This document shows, piece by piece, positions 8,172 through 17,343 of a stretch of DNA of 64,000 nt. Position numbers and translations under genes: made by a program. The notes beneath the pieces were generated by a model that saw nothing but the letters and a program-made list of their open reading frames with translations, had not been told where the DNA came from and searched no databases. The DNA is from Amulumruptor sp947039275. Lineage in GTDB: Bacteria > Bacteroidota > Bacteroidia > Bacteroidales > Muribaculaceae. The stretch spans positions 13,443-77,442 of the forward strand of contig CAMQYL010000013.1 in assembly GCA_947039275.1 (NCBI GenBank). Direction: 5' to 3'. Positions within the stretch are counted from its first letter, which is position 1. The number at the start of each line of letters is the position of its first letter.

Positions 8172-10211
8172 ATGAAAAAGTCAACATTGCGCAACACTCT
8201 CGTCGGCATAGGTGCCGGCATGTCATTAATGTTATCACCCACAATCATGGCAGACATTGAAAAGACCGACAAATCAGGCAATTTCGACTACAAAGTCGAC
8301 CGCTTTGCCGACATCCAGGTACTCCGATACAAAGTGCCCGGGTTCGAGCAGCTATCGCTTGATCAGAAACTCCTCATATATTACCTGACCGAAGCCGCAT
8401 TGGCTGGTCGTGACATCGTATGGGATCAGTATGGAAAATATAACCTCGCCATACGTGACCTCATCGAGAACGTGTATCTGACCGCACGCGAAAAAGACGG
8501 CAAAAGCGCAGACTTCAAGGCTCTTGAAAAATACCTCAAGCAGATAGAATTTGGCAACGGCATCCACCATCACTATTCGATGGATAAGTTCACGCCTGAA
8601 TTTTCGCGCGAATATTTTGATGCCATGGTCAAAGCAATGCCTGCCGACAAGCAACCCGAAGGGCTCGCAATGCTCGAGGAGGTCATATTCAATCCTACAT
8701 TCATGGCAAAGAGGGTCAACCAGGCTGACGGCCATGACCTCGTGGTCACATCTGCCGTCAACATCTACGAAGGGGTGACCCAACCCGAAGTCGAGGCTTA
8801 TTATGCCTCTCTGCGCGACACCACAGACCTCACACCTATAAGCCTCGGTCTCAACAGCAAGATCATCAAACGCGACGGAAAGGTCACCGAAGATGTCTAC
8901 AAGCAGGGAGGACTCTACGATGCTGCCATCAGCCGCATCATAGACAATCTGACAAAGGCACAGCAATATGCCGAAAACGACCGCCAGCGTCAGGTGATAC
9001 AGTCATTAATAGACTTCTATCGCACAGGCGACCTCAAGAAATTTGACGAATACTCCATCCTATGGGTCGGTGACACAGCATCACGGGTCGACTTTATCAA
9101 CGGCTTCATTGAGAGCTACGGCGATCCGCTCGGCATGACCGGCACATGGGAGTCGATAGTCAATTTCAAAAACCTTGAGGCATCTCACCGCACCGAGGCT
9201 ATCAGCGACAGCGCACAGTGGTTTGAGGACCACTCCCCGGTTGACCCGCGTTTCCGCAAGCCCCACGTCAAGGGCGTTACAGCCAAGGTCATCACCGCCG
9301 CCATCCTTGCCGGCGATGCCTATCCTGCCACCCCCATCGGCATCAACCTGCCTAATGCCAACTGGATCCGCGCAGCCCACGGCTCAAAATCGGTCACTCT
9401 GGAAAACATAACCCAGGCATATGACGAGGCATCACATGGCGACGGATTCAACGAGGAGTTCGTAATCGACGCACCCACAGCCCATCTGATGGACAAGTAT
9501 CTCTTCATCACGGATAATCTCCACACCGACCTTCACGAATGTCTCGGACACGCCTCCGGCAGGCTCCTCCCCGGTGTAGACGAGAACGCCCTCGGTGCCT
9601 ACGGCTCCACTCTGGAGGAAACCCGTGCCGACCTGTTTGCGCTCTATTACCTTGCCGACCCCAAACTGCTTGAGCTCGGACTGCTCGACAATCCCGAGGC
9701 TTACAAAGCTGAATACTACAAATACATGCTCAACGGACTGATGACGCAGCTGATGCGCATCGAGCCTGGCAAGGACATCGAAGAAGCACACATGCGCAAC
9801 CGCGCCCTCATCGCCTACTGGGTCCTTGAAAAGGGAAAAGCTGACAGCGTGGTGGAGATGATCAAGCGCGACGGCAAGACTTACGTGCAGATCAACGACT
9901 ACCATGCACTGCGTGGACTCTTCGCACAGCTGCTTGCCGAAATCCAGCGTATCAAGAGCGAGGGCGATTTCGCTGCCGGACGCGCATTGGTCGAGACCTA
10001 TGGAGTAAAAGTAAATCCTGAGCTTCATAAAGAGGTTCTTGACCGCTATGCCCACCTTGACATCGCGCCCTACAAGGGTTTCGTCAACCCCGTATACAGC
10101 CTTGTCAAGGATGCCAACGGCAACGTCACAGACGTTACAATAGACTACACCGAGGGCTACATACCGCAGATGCTCCGTTACTCACGCGACTACTCTACCC
10201 TGCCCCGATAA
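8172..10211 (+). CDS. Dipeptidyl-peptidase III (peptidase family M49), exported
   Basis: Zinc exopeptidase that removes dipeptides from peptide N-termini. The 679-residue protein has the hallmark HECLGH (zinc ligands His 455 and His 460, catalytic Glu 456) and the downstream EETRAD motif (Glu 482/483) with the third ligand. I start it at the ATG at 8172 because the 19 extra upstream codons overlap rlmI and hide an N-terminal signal-like segment (MKKSTLRNTLVGIGAG, then a hydrophobic run ending near residue 27). This suggests export to the periplasm, unlike the cytosolic eukaryotic enzymes. The catalytic set is intact. It may feed peptide use; a small beta-barrel gene follows after 29 nt. Confidence 0.92.
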   Translation: MKKSTLRNTLVGIGAGMSLMLSPTIMADIEKTDKSGNFDYKVDRFADIQVLRYKVPGFEQLSLDQKLLIYYLTEAALAGRDIVWDQYGKYNLAIRDLIENVYLTAREKDGKSADFKALEKYLKQIEFGNGIHHHYSMDKFTPEFSREYFDAMVKAMPADKQPEGLAMLEEVIFNPTFMAKRVNQADGHDLVVTSAVNIYEGVTQPEVEAYYASLRDTTDLTPISLGLNSKIIKRDGKVTEDVYKQGGLYDAAISRIIDNLTKAQQYAENDRQRQVIQSLIDFYRTGDLKKFDEYSILWVGDTASRVDFINGFIESYGDPLGMTGTWESIVNFKNLEASHRTEAISDSAQWFEDHSPVDPRFRKPHVKGVTAKVITAAILAGDAYPATPIGINLPNANWIRAAHGSKSVTLENITQAYDEASHGDGFNEEFVIDAPTAHLMDKYLFITDNLHTDLHECLGHASGRLLPGVDENALGAYGSTLEETRADLFALYYLADPKLLELGLLDNPEAYKAEYYKYMLNGLMTQLMRIEPGKDIEEAHMRNRALIAYWVLEKGKADSVVEMIKRDGKTYVQINDYHALRGLFAQLLAEIQRIKSEGDFAAGRALVETYGVKVNPELHKEVLDRYAHLDIAPYKGFVNPVYSLVKDANGNVTDVTIDYTEGYIPQMLRYSRDYSTLPR

Positions 10212-10240
10212 CACACCATCATCGACCACAGAATATATAA

Positions 10241-10879
10241 ATGAAAATACTCACTCAAACCGTCAAAGCATTAGTCCTCGCAACACTGATGCTCGTATGC
10301 GCCGGGGAGGCACACAGCCAGATGCGCTGGGGTGCCACGGCTGGCATATCCCTGACCGACATGCACTTCAAGCAGCCGCTCGTCACTGTCAAGAAGACTC
10401 CGGGATTCGCAGCCGGCATAATCGGCGAAATGATATTTCCGGGCGTAGGCTTCGGCATAGACGTGGGAGCTCAGTACCAGATGCTCGGCGCGAAAGTCAA
10501 TCTTGGCGAAAAACTGATGTGGAGCTCGCAGGGCTACGGCAACCAGCGCTTCTACCTGCACACCCTGAGCATCCCTGTACACCTCCGCTTCAAGTACACC
10601 CGTCTCAACGGCTTTGAGGAATACCTCGCTCCGCTGGTATATGTAGGTCCGTCATTTGACTTCCTGCTCGCACACTCCAAGTGCGACGCATTCTCATTCC
10701 CGTTCGGCTCCATCGGCATAGATATGGGCATCGGAGCTGAGATATACAAGAAATGGCAGGTGACCGCCTCGCTCAATCTCGGCATGACCTACGTCACCAA
10801 AGCCGACATACTGACCGACTACAGCGCGCAAAACCGCGTATGGAAGCTCTCAGTATCCTACTTCTTCGGCAGAGACTGA
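10241..10879 (+). CDS. Outer-membrane beta-barrel protein, PorT-like
   Basis: 212 residues with a signal peptide cleaved after about residue 26 (AGEAHSQ) and alternating amphipathic strands such as WGATAGISL, FAAGIIGEM and GFGIDVGAQY. It ends in a strand with aromatic residues (WKLSVSYFFGRD). This matches the eight-strand outer-membrane barrel family (PF13568/PorT-like) that is abundant in Bacteroidetes. It follows the DPP III gene by 29 nt and probably shares its transcript. No transport or secretion role can be assigned; PorT proper acts in type IX secretion, but this short general family is mostly uncharacterised. Confidence 0.75.
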   Translation: MKILTQTVKALVLATLMLVCAGEAHSQMRWGATAGISLTDMHFKQPLVTVKKTPGFAAGIIGEMIFPGVGFGIDVGAQYQMLGAKVNLGEKLMWSSQGYGNQRFYLHTLSIPVHLRFKYTRLNGFEEYLAPLVYVGPSFDFLLAHSKCDAFSFPFGSIGIDMGIGAEIYKKWQVTASLNLGMTYVTKADILTDYSAQNRVWKLSVSYFFGRD

Positions 10880-10917
10880 CAATATAGTACGAAAAACGCA
10901 TCACATAGCCAGCATTT

Positions 10918-10949
10918 TTTGGTTATACCAAAAAAACTGACTACCTTTG
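10918..10949 (+). promoter_or_regulatory. Promoter of tRNA-Pro
   Basis: TTTG (10918-10921) lies 20 nt before TACCTTTG (10942-10949), an exact match in sequence and spacing to the Bacteroidetes housekeeping promoter. Transcription should begin near 10955, about 50 nt before the tRNA. Confidence 0.75.
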
Positions 10950-11006
10950 CACCGTCATGACCGAGAGATGCCGCCGGAGGCATCCGCCAGCAAGGTCAAA
11001 GGCATT

Positions 11007-11081
11007 CGGAGTGTAGCGCAGTCCGGTTAGCGTACCTGCTTTGGGAGCAGGGGGTCGCGAGTTCGAATCTCGCCACTCCGA
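11007..11081 (+). tRNA. tRNA-Pro (anticodon TGG)
   Basis: The acceptor arms CGGAGTG (11007-11013) and CACTCCG (11074-11080) pair perfectly and begin with the C1-G72 pair typical of proline tRNA. The anticodon stem is CCTGC/GCAGG around loop TTTGGGA, with anticodon TGG at 11042-11044. The T arm is GCGAG-TTCGAAT-CTCGC. The discriminator base is A (11081). CCA is not encoded, since ACA follows the acceptor stem. Confidence 0.97.
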
Positions 11082-11137
11082 CACACAATGAATGGGCGGC
11101 AGGAGTTTTAAAACTCCTGCCGCCCATTCATTGTGTG
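11082..11137. terminator. Perfect 28-bp inverted repeat, bidirectional terminator
   Basis: Arms 11082-11109 and 11110-11137 are exact reverse complements with no spacer, centred on TTTTAAAA. The structure begins right after the tRNA discriminator base and ends 5 nt before the stop of the converging membrane-protein gene. It can therefore end transcription from both sides, using the TTTT/AAAA centre and flanking T-rich sequence. Confidence 0.8.
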
Positions 11138-11142
11138 CCATA

Positions 11143-12477
11143 TTATCTTTTGCTAACCAATGCTGGAAGCAGCACACATAAAAGCATGAAGGCGGGGAGG
11201 ATTGGAAAGAGGAGGCGGGAGAAGTCGTAGGGTGCGCCGAAGGATACTACGAAGATATTGCCCAAGAGGATGAGGGTTAGGAATAGGGCAAAAGGCCAGG
11301 GACGCATATCGATATTAGGGCGATTGGTGGATGAACGGTGGTGTCTGAATACTACGAACTGGTAAACGAGCAGCATCATGACTGCAAGCGACACGGCAAG
11401 CGGTATCCACCATGTCAGCCAAATACCACTGAGGAAACTGCCTGTGGCAGCACGAAAAGCATATACGGCAAACTCTCCACGGTCAGTACCAGGATATAGA
11501 AGTGGCTCAGAGAGACCATTGCCAAGTTTGCAGATAAAGTAGTCATGCCACTGATCAGGATGCTTTTTCTTGCTTGCGTCAACAGCGGCTTGCAGAGATG
11601 GAAGTGCATACTGATTGGTGAGGTCAATCGCTTCTACCCATGTCAAACCGTCAATATCTTCGATAACCGGACGTGCATCAAGTTTCTGCTGTATCGCTGC
11701 CCTAAGAGCTGGGTCAGGACAGCATTCTGCCTCAAGCACGCCTGAAAGCCGGGCTTCATAGTAGTCATTACGCAGACTGACCGTAGACGGGGTAAAGACA
11801 CCCCATTTGTGATAAACCATGGTGCTGTAAACCAGTACGCATGTTATCCCGGCAAGACCGGATATTATCAGCCTTCGTGCGAATCTATACATGGACGCAT
11901 TGGCGCGCATCAATCTGATAACCACCCCGACCAAAAGCACGCTGACCGGCACGAACAGAAATGCAGGCTTTATGGCAAGCAAGGCTATCAGCATCACTGA
12001 AAACAAGCCCCATAACCGCCATGAAGGATTATATGACATCCGCCAAAAAAAGTATATGGCGAACACTACAAATGACATCGAGAAACTTTCAGTGCCTAAT
12101 TCAAGGGGCAAGATGTCAAATGATGGATAGAAGGCATAGAGACATCCGATGCACAAGCCCAGCCAACCTCCAGCAGCCGTAGCTATGCGAGTAAAAGCCG
12201 CTGCCGAGAGTGCATATGCCATCACCGGGACAAGAGTTACCATTATCATGGAAGGCACATCGGTATTGACCCGCATGCCGCAGGCTTTCAGAAACAAGGG
12301 ATAAAACGGCGGACGAAGCGAGAAGCCATCCATAATATATGACTGCGTATCGGGCATATAGAACCCCCACCAGCCGGTAGTGGCATGATGGTATAACATG
12401 AAGCCGAGACATTCAAGCAGACACAGAGTTGCTACAATCCACGGTATTATCCTTGAATATTTATCCAGAAGCCGCAT
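11143..12477 (-). CDS. Polytopic membrane protein, GT-C glycosyltransferase-like
   Basis: 444 residues with about ten hydrophobic segments. An early loop after the first helix reads YMPDTQSYIMDGFSLRPPFYPLFLK, listed here by its key parts: an acidic PDTQSY followed by RPPFYP. This matches the arrangement in GT-C transferases that use polyprenyl-phosphate sugars (the acidic catalytic residue in the first loop). A soluble segment lies at about 245-320. A DPM1-like synthase at 2396-3178 could supply a polyprenyl-phosphate sugar, though it is 8 kb away. It is separated from the Skp genes by a terminator. I cannot name a substrate; a hypothetical membrane protein is the fallback. Confidence 0.6.
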   Translation of the reverse strand: MRLLDKYSRIIPWIVATLCLLECLGFMLYHHATTGWWGFYMPDTQSYIMDGFSLRPPFYPLFLKACGMRVNTDVPSMIMVTLVPVMAYALSAAAFTRIATAAGGWLGLCIGCLYAFYPSFDILPLELGTESFSMSFVVFAIYFFWRMSYNPSWRLWGLFSVMLIALLAIKPAFLFVPVSVLLVGVVIRLMRANASMYRFARRLIISGLAGITCVLVYSTMVYHKWGVFTPSTVSLRNDYYEARLSGVLEAECCPDPALRAAIQQKLDARPVIEDIDGLTWVEAIDLTNQYALPSLQAAVDASKKKHPDQWHDYFICKLGNGLSEPLLYPGTDRGEFAVYAFRAATGSFLSGIWLTWWIPLAVSLAVMMLLVYQFVVFRHHRSSTNRPNIDMRPWPFALFLTLILLGNIFVVSFGAPYDFSRLLFPILPAFMLLCVLLPALVSKR

Positions 12478-12490
12478 GAGGTAATGATGC

Positions 12491-12532
12491 GATAAAACAA
12501 GCAGCGCCGCCGTGATGGTCGGGCGGCGCTGC
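12491..12532 (-). terminator. Intrinsic terminator after the distal Skp gene
   Basis: An 11-bp GC-rich stem (12501-12511 with 12522-12532, GCAGCGCCGCC and its complement) is followed on the minus strand by TTGTTTTAT. It closes the bamA/skp transcript before the next minus-strand gene at 12477. Confidence 0.85.
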
Positions 12533-12556
12533 CTTTATCTGATGAGGTTATCTTGC

Positions 12557-13072
12557 TTACTTCAACCCGAGCTGCTTGCGCACTTCAGGAGTAACGTCCA
12601 CGACATCCTTGCCAACGTAGGCAGGCACCTCGCTTGTGAAGATGAATGTATAGCTGCCGAGTTCGCCTACAGCCTTGATGGCACTGACCACCTTCTGCTG
12701 AACCGGTGCGAGGAGAGTCTCCTGCTGACGCTGGATATCCTGCTGTGCATTCTGGCGAAACTGCTGGTACTTGTTAGTCATATCCTGTATCTCCTGCATA
12801 CGGCGTTCCTGGATAGCCTGAGGAGTGTTGGGATCATTACGCATTGTCTTCTGCAGGTCGTCATACTTGAGCTGGATTTCAGTCTGGAGCACGCTGTCCT
12901 CCTTCTGATACTTTGCAGACACTGCTTCGAGTTCCTTCTGAGCCTTGGCAAGTTCGGGGAGGTCTCTCATTATAGCGTCGGGATTGACGATGCCGAATTT
13001 AGACTGTGCCATGGAGCACACGGGGAGTGCCATAGCTACGACAGCAAGCACTGCAAGAATTTTCTTGATCAT
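12557..13072 (-). CDS. OmpH/Skp-family periplasmic chaperone (distal copy)
   Basis: 171 residues with a signal peptide (cleavage after about SMAQ, residue 22) and a long charged helical region at about 45-130, the coiled-coil tentacles of Skp. In the model system Skp trimers hold unfolded outer-membrane proteins for BamA. It lies 54 nt downstream of a second Skp gene, with bamA just beyond, an arrangement common in Bacteroidetes. The two copies share the KFGIVN/KFAMVD start of the mature chain and are of equal length, so they are likely an old tandem duplication. Gene family is confident; division of labour between the copies is unknown. Confidence 0.88.
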   Translation of the reverse strand: MIKKILAVLAVVAMALPVCSMAQSKFGIVNPDAIMRDLPELAKAQKELEAVSAKYQKEDSVLQTEIQLKYDDLQKTMRNDPNTPQAIQERRMQEIQDMTNKYQQFRQNAQQDIQRQQETLLAPVQQKVVSAIKAVGELGSYTFIFTSEVPAYVGKDVVDVTPEVRKQLGLK

Positions 13073-13126
13073 AAGATTAGATGGTTGTTATGGTTAATTG
13101 TTGGGATTATCTATGTGGGGAACGTA

Positions 13127-13642
13127 TCAGTTGGCATAGCCGAGCTTTGAGAGGACCTCTCTACTAACATCTATACGGGGCGAGGCAAACACGACATCTG
13201 CCGATGAAGCGCGGTCAAATATCGCCTGATAGCCACGCTCCTCTGCGACCTTCTTGATGGCGTTGTATACATCGTCCTGTATGGGCTTCATCAGGTTCTG
13301 GCGACGCTTGTAAAGCTCACCTTCAGGACCGAAGTACTTGTTGCGGAGTTCGGCAGCAGCCTTCTCCTTTGCCACGATGTCCTCCTCACGCTTTTTCTGC
13401 ATCTCGTCGGTCAGAAACACCTTCTCGTTCTGATAGTTCTTATAGGCGGTCTGGGCATCATTGGCAGCTTTTTCAAGCTCCTTTTGCCAGCGCAAAGAGA
13501 GCTGGTTGAGCTGCTCGTTAGCCATCTCATATGCGGGGACATTCTTGAGGATATACTCCATATCCACCATCGCAAATTTCTGTGCATGGCTGGCAAGTGC
13601 GGTCATCACGCATACCACTGCCAGCATTATTATCTTCTTCAT
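13127..13642 (-). CDS. OmpH/Skp-family periplasmic chaperone (proximal copy)
   Basis: 171 residues. The signal peptide ends near ASHAQ (residue 20), and the mature protein begins KFAMVDMEYILKNVPAYE. A coiled-coil region rich in Lys, Glu and Gln spans about residues 40-125, and the C-terminal part carries ISRISR-like beta elements (FDRASSADVVFASP). It sits between bamA and the distal Skp gene on the same strand. A TAnnTTTG element in the gap after bamA suggests it also has its own promoter, so chaperone output could be set apart from BamA output. Role by family: delivery of outer-membrane proteins. Confidence 0.88.
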   Translation of the reverse strand: MKKIIMLAVVCVMTALASHAQKFAMVDMEYILKNVPAYEMANEQLNQLSLRWQKELEKAANDAQTAYKNYQNEKVFLTDEMQKKREEDIVAKEKAAAELRNKYFGPEGELYKRRQNLMKPIQDDVYNAIKKVAEERGYQAIFDRASSADVVFASPRIDVSREVLSKLGYAN

Positions 13643-13719
13643 AGTCGTCAGTATGATTCGTTGGTTTAGAATTAGACAGTTAACAATTTGACACTTAGGA
13701 CAAATATTTGGTTTAACGC

Positions 13720-13727
13720 AAAGATAA
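13720..13727 (-). promoter_or_regulatory. -7 promoter element for the skp pair
   Basis: Minus-strand TATCTTTG fits TAnnTTTG. It lies between the bamA stop (13741) and the first skp start (13642), with a predicted leader of about 70 nt. No clear -33 partner. Confidence 0.45.
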
Positions 13728-13740
13728 TAATATATGTTAA

Positions 13741-16473
13741 TTAAAACTCCTGACCGAGGATAAAGTGGAAGTGACTGCCACCCTTGACGCCATACGCCTT
13801 GTCAAAGCCGTAGCCCCAGTCGATACCCATCATGCCGACCATGGGCAGGAACACGCGCACACCGGCACCTGCACTGCGCTTGAGATCAAACGGCGAGAAG
13901 CTCGCCACATCAGTCCAGGCATTACCACCCTCGACGAATACGAGACCGTAGATGGTGGTCGACGGCTGCAACAGGAACGGGAAATGAAGCTCTGCTCCGA
14001 AGCGGGCGTATGCGTAGCCGAGACGGTTACCAGGGGTGAGCGCACCGTTGTCATAACCGCGGAGGGCGATGGTCTCGGTAGCATAGGTATATGAGCCTGA
14101 CATACCGTCACCGCCGACATAGAATGTCTCAAACGGAGTCTTTACCCAGCGGTTGTAATAACCGAGCAGACCGATGTCGGCACGTGTCATCAACACGAGA
14201 GTGTACTGACCGGTGGGGTCAGTGAGCGGAGTGTATGTACGCGACTTGAAGCGGAGCTTCCAATATTCGATCCACTGATAGAGCTGCTTCTTCGACTCCT
14301 CCGTGTTTTCCTCGTAGAGCTGCTGCCAGTTTTTGTTGCGGAACAAGCTCCACGGCGGAGTCAGCTGGAGGTTGAGAGAGAATGTCGAACCGCGACGTGT
14401 ATATGTAGGATTGTCGATACTGTTACGTCCGAGAGTCAGACCGAGCACGATGGAGTTAGACGTACCGTTGCTCATCTGGAAGAGGTAACGCCAGTTTTTA
14501 AGATAATACCAGTTGTAGCTCAGGTCAGCCTGGAATGTGAAGTAGTCATCGGGCCAGCTGAGTCGCTTGCCGAAGCCTACGGTTATACCTGCCATCTGGA
14601 GCACCTGGTTGGGGTCATAGGCATTCTCGTAGGTGTAGTTGTAGTTATAGTTGGCGTTGTTGTTGTTCCACGAGCCTCCGAGACCGTAACCGTACATATT
14701 GTTCCAGTAGTTGCTGTTGTAATATGAAGAGTTGACACCTGTCTGGCGGCTGAAGAATGCCGAGACGCTGAGCGAGTTGGGACGCTTGCCGCCAAACCAC
14801 GAATCAAGGAACGAGACGCTATAACTCTGATAGTAGCGGGCATTGGTCTGTGCCGAGATGGTAAACTGCTGTCCGTCGCCCTGGGGGATTATGCCTTTGT
14901 AGCTGCTGGGATGAAGCAGGTTCTGTATGGAGAAGTTGGTAAACGACAGCGCGACCTTACCGATTACGCCCGTCTGTCCCCAGCCGAGCGAAAACTCTAT
15001 CTTGTCATTGTTTTTCGACTCGAGATTGAAGAGGATGTCCACAGTGCCGTCATCCTCGTTGGGCTGAGGGCGGATATCCATGTTCTCGGGGTTGAAATGT
15101 CCCGTAGCGGCGATTTCACGCGCTGAGCGCATCAGGTCTTCCTTGCTGAACAGTTCGCCCGGCTTGACACGCAGCTCTCGGCGGATGACACGTTCATACA
15201 GACGGTCGTTACCGTTGATGATGACCTGGTTGATACGCGCCTGAGGACCCTCCATGATGCGCATCTCAAGGTCGATAGAGTCGTTACGCACGTTGCGCTC
15301 TATGGGGACGAGATTGAAGAAGAGGTAGCCGTTGTTCATATAGAGGTTGCTGACGGCATCGTCATCCTCGCGTATGCGTTTTTCGAGACGTTTCTGGTTA
15401 TATACATCGCCGGGATTCATGGCAAGAAGATCCTGAAGAGCCTCTGTAGGATAGACGGTATTGCCCACCCACTCTATATTGCGGATATGATACACATCGC
15501 CCTCCTCTACATCGATATACACGTCCACACGGTTTTCACCGTAGGGCACCACGCTGTCACTGAGGATTTTGGCATCGCGGTAGCCACGTTCGTTATATGC
15601 CTGTATGATGCGGTTGAGGTCATCCTGATAGTCGCTTTCCACAAACTTCTTCTGCTTGAAGAGGTTGAGAATGTTGCCGTTCTCGTTGGTCTTCTTCATC
15701 GCACCCTTGATCTTGCCGTCAGAGAGTGCTTCGTTGCCACTGATATATATCTTATGGACTTTAATCTTGTCATGGCGGTTGACCACGATGTCGACAGTCA
15801 TATAGTTAGGTTCGGAAATATCCTCGGCGGTCGACACCGTGACATTGGCGTTGGGGAAGCCTTTTTCGTCAAAGTACTTCTTGATGATCTGCTTTGCGCG
15901 GTTGACGATGTTAGGAGTAATCTGGTTGCCCTTCATCAGCTTAAGGCGATCCTCAAGGTCTTTCTGCTCCCCTTTCTTGACACCGTGGAAATTGATAGTG
16001 CCGATACGTGGCTGCTGACGGAGGTTCAGGCGAAGCCATACCTTGTCACCGACAAACTTGTCGACAAGAATCTGCACGTTGGCAAACAGCCCCTGATCCC
16101 ACAGACGCTTGGCGGCATCGCTGATATCCTTGCCGGGAATCTCGATTCGGCTACCCACACGCAGACCGCTGTAACCCACCACGACCTCACGCTGATAGTT
16201 GGGGGCACCGTCGACGGTGATACCTGCTATCTCGTATATGCGCGGAGTAGTCGTATAGACGATATTGGGATTGAACACAGTATCCATGGGCACGGTCACG
16301 CTTTCCAACAAAGCCGTATCAGATGGAGATGCAGCAGTGTCTTGCGCCTTAAGACTGTCAGAACCTGCCAATACAAGAGCAGAAACCACTGCCACAGCAA
16401 GGGATGTGCGTGACAGCAGGCATTTTATTATATCAGTCAACGATGAATATGCTAAAGTGATGTATCGGAGCAT
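13741..16473 (-). CDS. bamA: Outer-membrane protein assembly factor BamA
   Basis: Essential barrel of the machine that folds outer-membrane proteins. The 910 residues comprise a signal segment (about 1-44, ending LKAQ), a series of POTRA domains to about residue 480 (for example IAGITVDGAPNYQREVVVGY, and IYISGNEALSDGKIKGAM), and a 16-strand barrel. The barrel holds the family's lid-loop motif as LRGYDNG, and the chain ends in Phe (LGQEF), the usual terminal signature. A Tyr/Asn-rich stretch at about residues 603-625 makes an unusually polar loop. The chain is longer than E. coli BamA (810), as usual in Bacteroidetes. uppS lies upstream and two skp genes downstream. Confidence 0.95.
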   Translation of the reverse strand: MLRYITLAYSSLTDIIKCLLSRTSLAVAVVSALVLAGSDSLKAQDTAASPSDTALLESVTVPMDTVFNPNIVYTTTPRIYEIAGITVDGAPNYQREVVVGYSGLRVGSRIEIPGKDISDAAKRLWDQGLFANVQILVDKFVGDKVWLRLNLRQQPRIGTINFHGVKKGEQKDLEDRLKLMKGNQITPNIVNRAKQIIKKYFDEKGFPNANVTVSTAEDISEPNYMTVDIVVNRHDKIKVHKIYISGNEALSDGKIKGAMKKTNENGNILNLFKQKKFVESDYQDDLNRIIQAYNERGYRDAKILSDSVVPYGENRVDVYIDVEEGDVYHIRNIEWVGNTVYPTEALQDLLAMNPGDVYNQKRLEKRIREDDDAVSNLYMNNGYLFFNLVPIERNVRNDSIDLEMRIMEGPQARINQVIINGNDRLYERVIRRELRVKPGELFSKEDLMRSAREIAATGHFNPENMDIRPQPNEDDGTVDILFNLESKNNDKIEFSLGWGQTGVIGKVALSFTNFSIQNLLHPSSYKGIIPQGDGQQFTISAQTNARYYQSYSVSFLDSWFGGKRPNSLSVSAFFSRQTGVNSSYYNSNYWNNMYGYGLGGSWNNNNANYNYNYTYENAYDPNQVLQMAGITVGFGKRLSWPDDYFTFQADLSYNWYYLKNWRYLFQMSNGTSNSIVLGLTLGRNSIDNPTYTRRGSTFSLNLQLTPPWSLFRNKNWQQLYEENTEESKKQLYQWIEYWKLRFKSRTYTPLTDPTGQYTLVLMTRADIGLLGYYNRWVKTPFETFYVGGDGMSGSYTYATETIALRGYDNGALTPGNRLGYAYARFGAELHFPFLLQPSTTIYGLVFVEGGNAWTDVASFSPFDLKRSAGAGVRVFLPMVGMMGIDWGYGFDKAYGVKGGSHFHFILGQEF

Positions 16474-16538
16474 CTAATGTATATAATGAAAGGGGTATGT
16501 GCGGATAAATTTAAATTGGCAATCGTAACTGTGCACGC

Positions 16539-17327
16539 CTATGAAGAGGGCGTGCCACTGGTGTCTGCCGACACCTGCTCAGAGGTCAGTCCGAAACGTC
16601 GTTCGCGACCTGCATATGAGTCTAGTGCCTGCTGAAACTGTTCTTTAGAGAAATCAGGCCAATATGTCGGAGTGAAATAAATCTCGGAATATGCGATCTG
16701 CCAGAGCAGGAAGTTGCTGACGCGCTGGTCACCACCTGTACGGATGAGGAGGTCCGGGTCAGGCATCGAAGCGGTCGTAAGGAAGCCTGAGATGGTGTCC
16801 TCATCTATTTCTTCAGCGTTCAGCCGTCCTTCTGCCACCTCGCGTGATATGCGTCGGGCGGCTTCTGTCAGTTCCCAGCGGGCAGAATAGCTCAGAGCTA
16901 GACACAAGGTCAGCCCGGTGCAATGCGCTGTAGCTTCGACACATCTGTCAAGACGTGCGAGAGCCTCAGCGGGCATCCTGTCCATATCGCCTATCATTGT
17001 CAGGCGTACATTATTGCGGATCAGTTCGGGGGTCTCGCGCTCTATGGCTATGCCGATGAGATGCATCAGAGCATCCACCTCGGTCTGCGGACGATTCCAG
17101 TTTTCGGTAGAGAAAGCGTAGAGCGTCAGATAACTGATTCCAGCACCGGACGCCGCCTCGGTAATCCGACGGACAGTATTGACCCCTTCAACATGACCGG
17201 CTGAGCGGTCAAGTCCACGGGCTTTAGCCCACCTGCCGTTTCCATCCATGATTATGGCTACATGCACGGGCACTTTGCCTGCCTGTCGGGGCATGTCGGA
17301 TGTATGTGCGGATGTTTTTTCAGTCAT
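16539..17327 (-). CDS. uppS: Isoprenyl transferase (undecaprenyl diphosphate synthase)
   Basis: cis-Prenyltransferase that extends farnesyl diphosphate to the C55 lipid carrier used for peptidoglycan and glycan export. The signature IIMDGNGRWAKARG lies near residue 25, LYAFSTENWNRP follows, and the late motif RTGGDQRVSNFLLWQIAYSE is intact. I use the ATG at 17325-17327, which gives 262 residues and a 16-nt gap to the upstream gene. An ATG at 17349-17351 overlapping the DUF6089 stop as ATGAATAA is an alternative that would couple translation. It lies between DUF6089 and bamA, a conserved Bacteroidetes order. Confidence 0.94.
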   Translation of the reverse strand: MTEKTSAHTSDMPRQAGKVPVHVAIIMDGNGRWAKARGLDRSAGHVEGVNTVRRITEAASGAGISYLTLYAFSTENWNRPQTEVDALMHLIGIAIERETPELIRNNVRLTMIGDMDRMPAEALARLDRCVEATAHCTGLTLCLALSYSARWELTEAARRISREVAEGRLNAEEIDEDTISGFLTTASMPDPDLLIRTGGDQRVSNFLLWQIAYSEIYFTPTYWPDFSKEQFQQALDSYAGRERRFGLTSEQVSADTSGTPSS

Positions 17328-17343
17328 ATTACCGATAAATATA

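Noticed and set aside
15487..16413. Long open frame on the plus strand opposite bamA (308 codons)
   Set aside because: It is the reverse complement of the POTRA region of bamA, has no recognisable protein features, and arises from the codon bias of the real gene.
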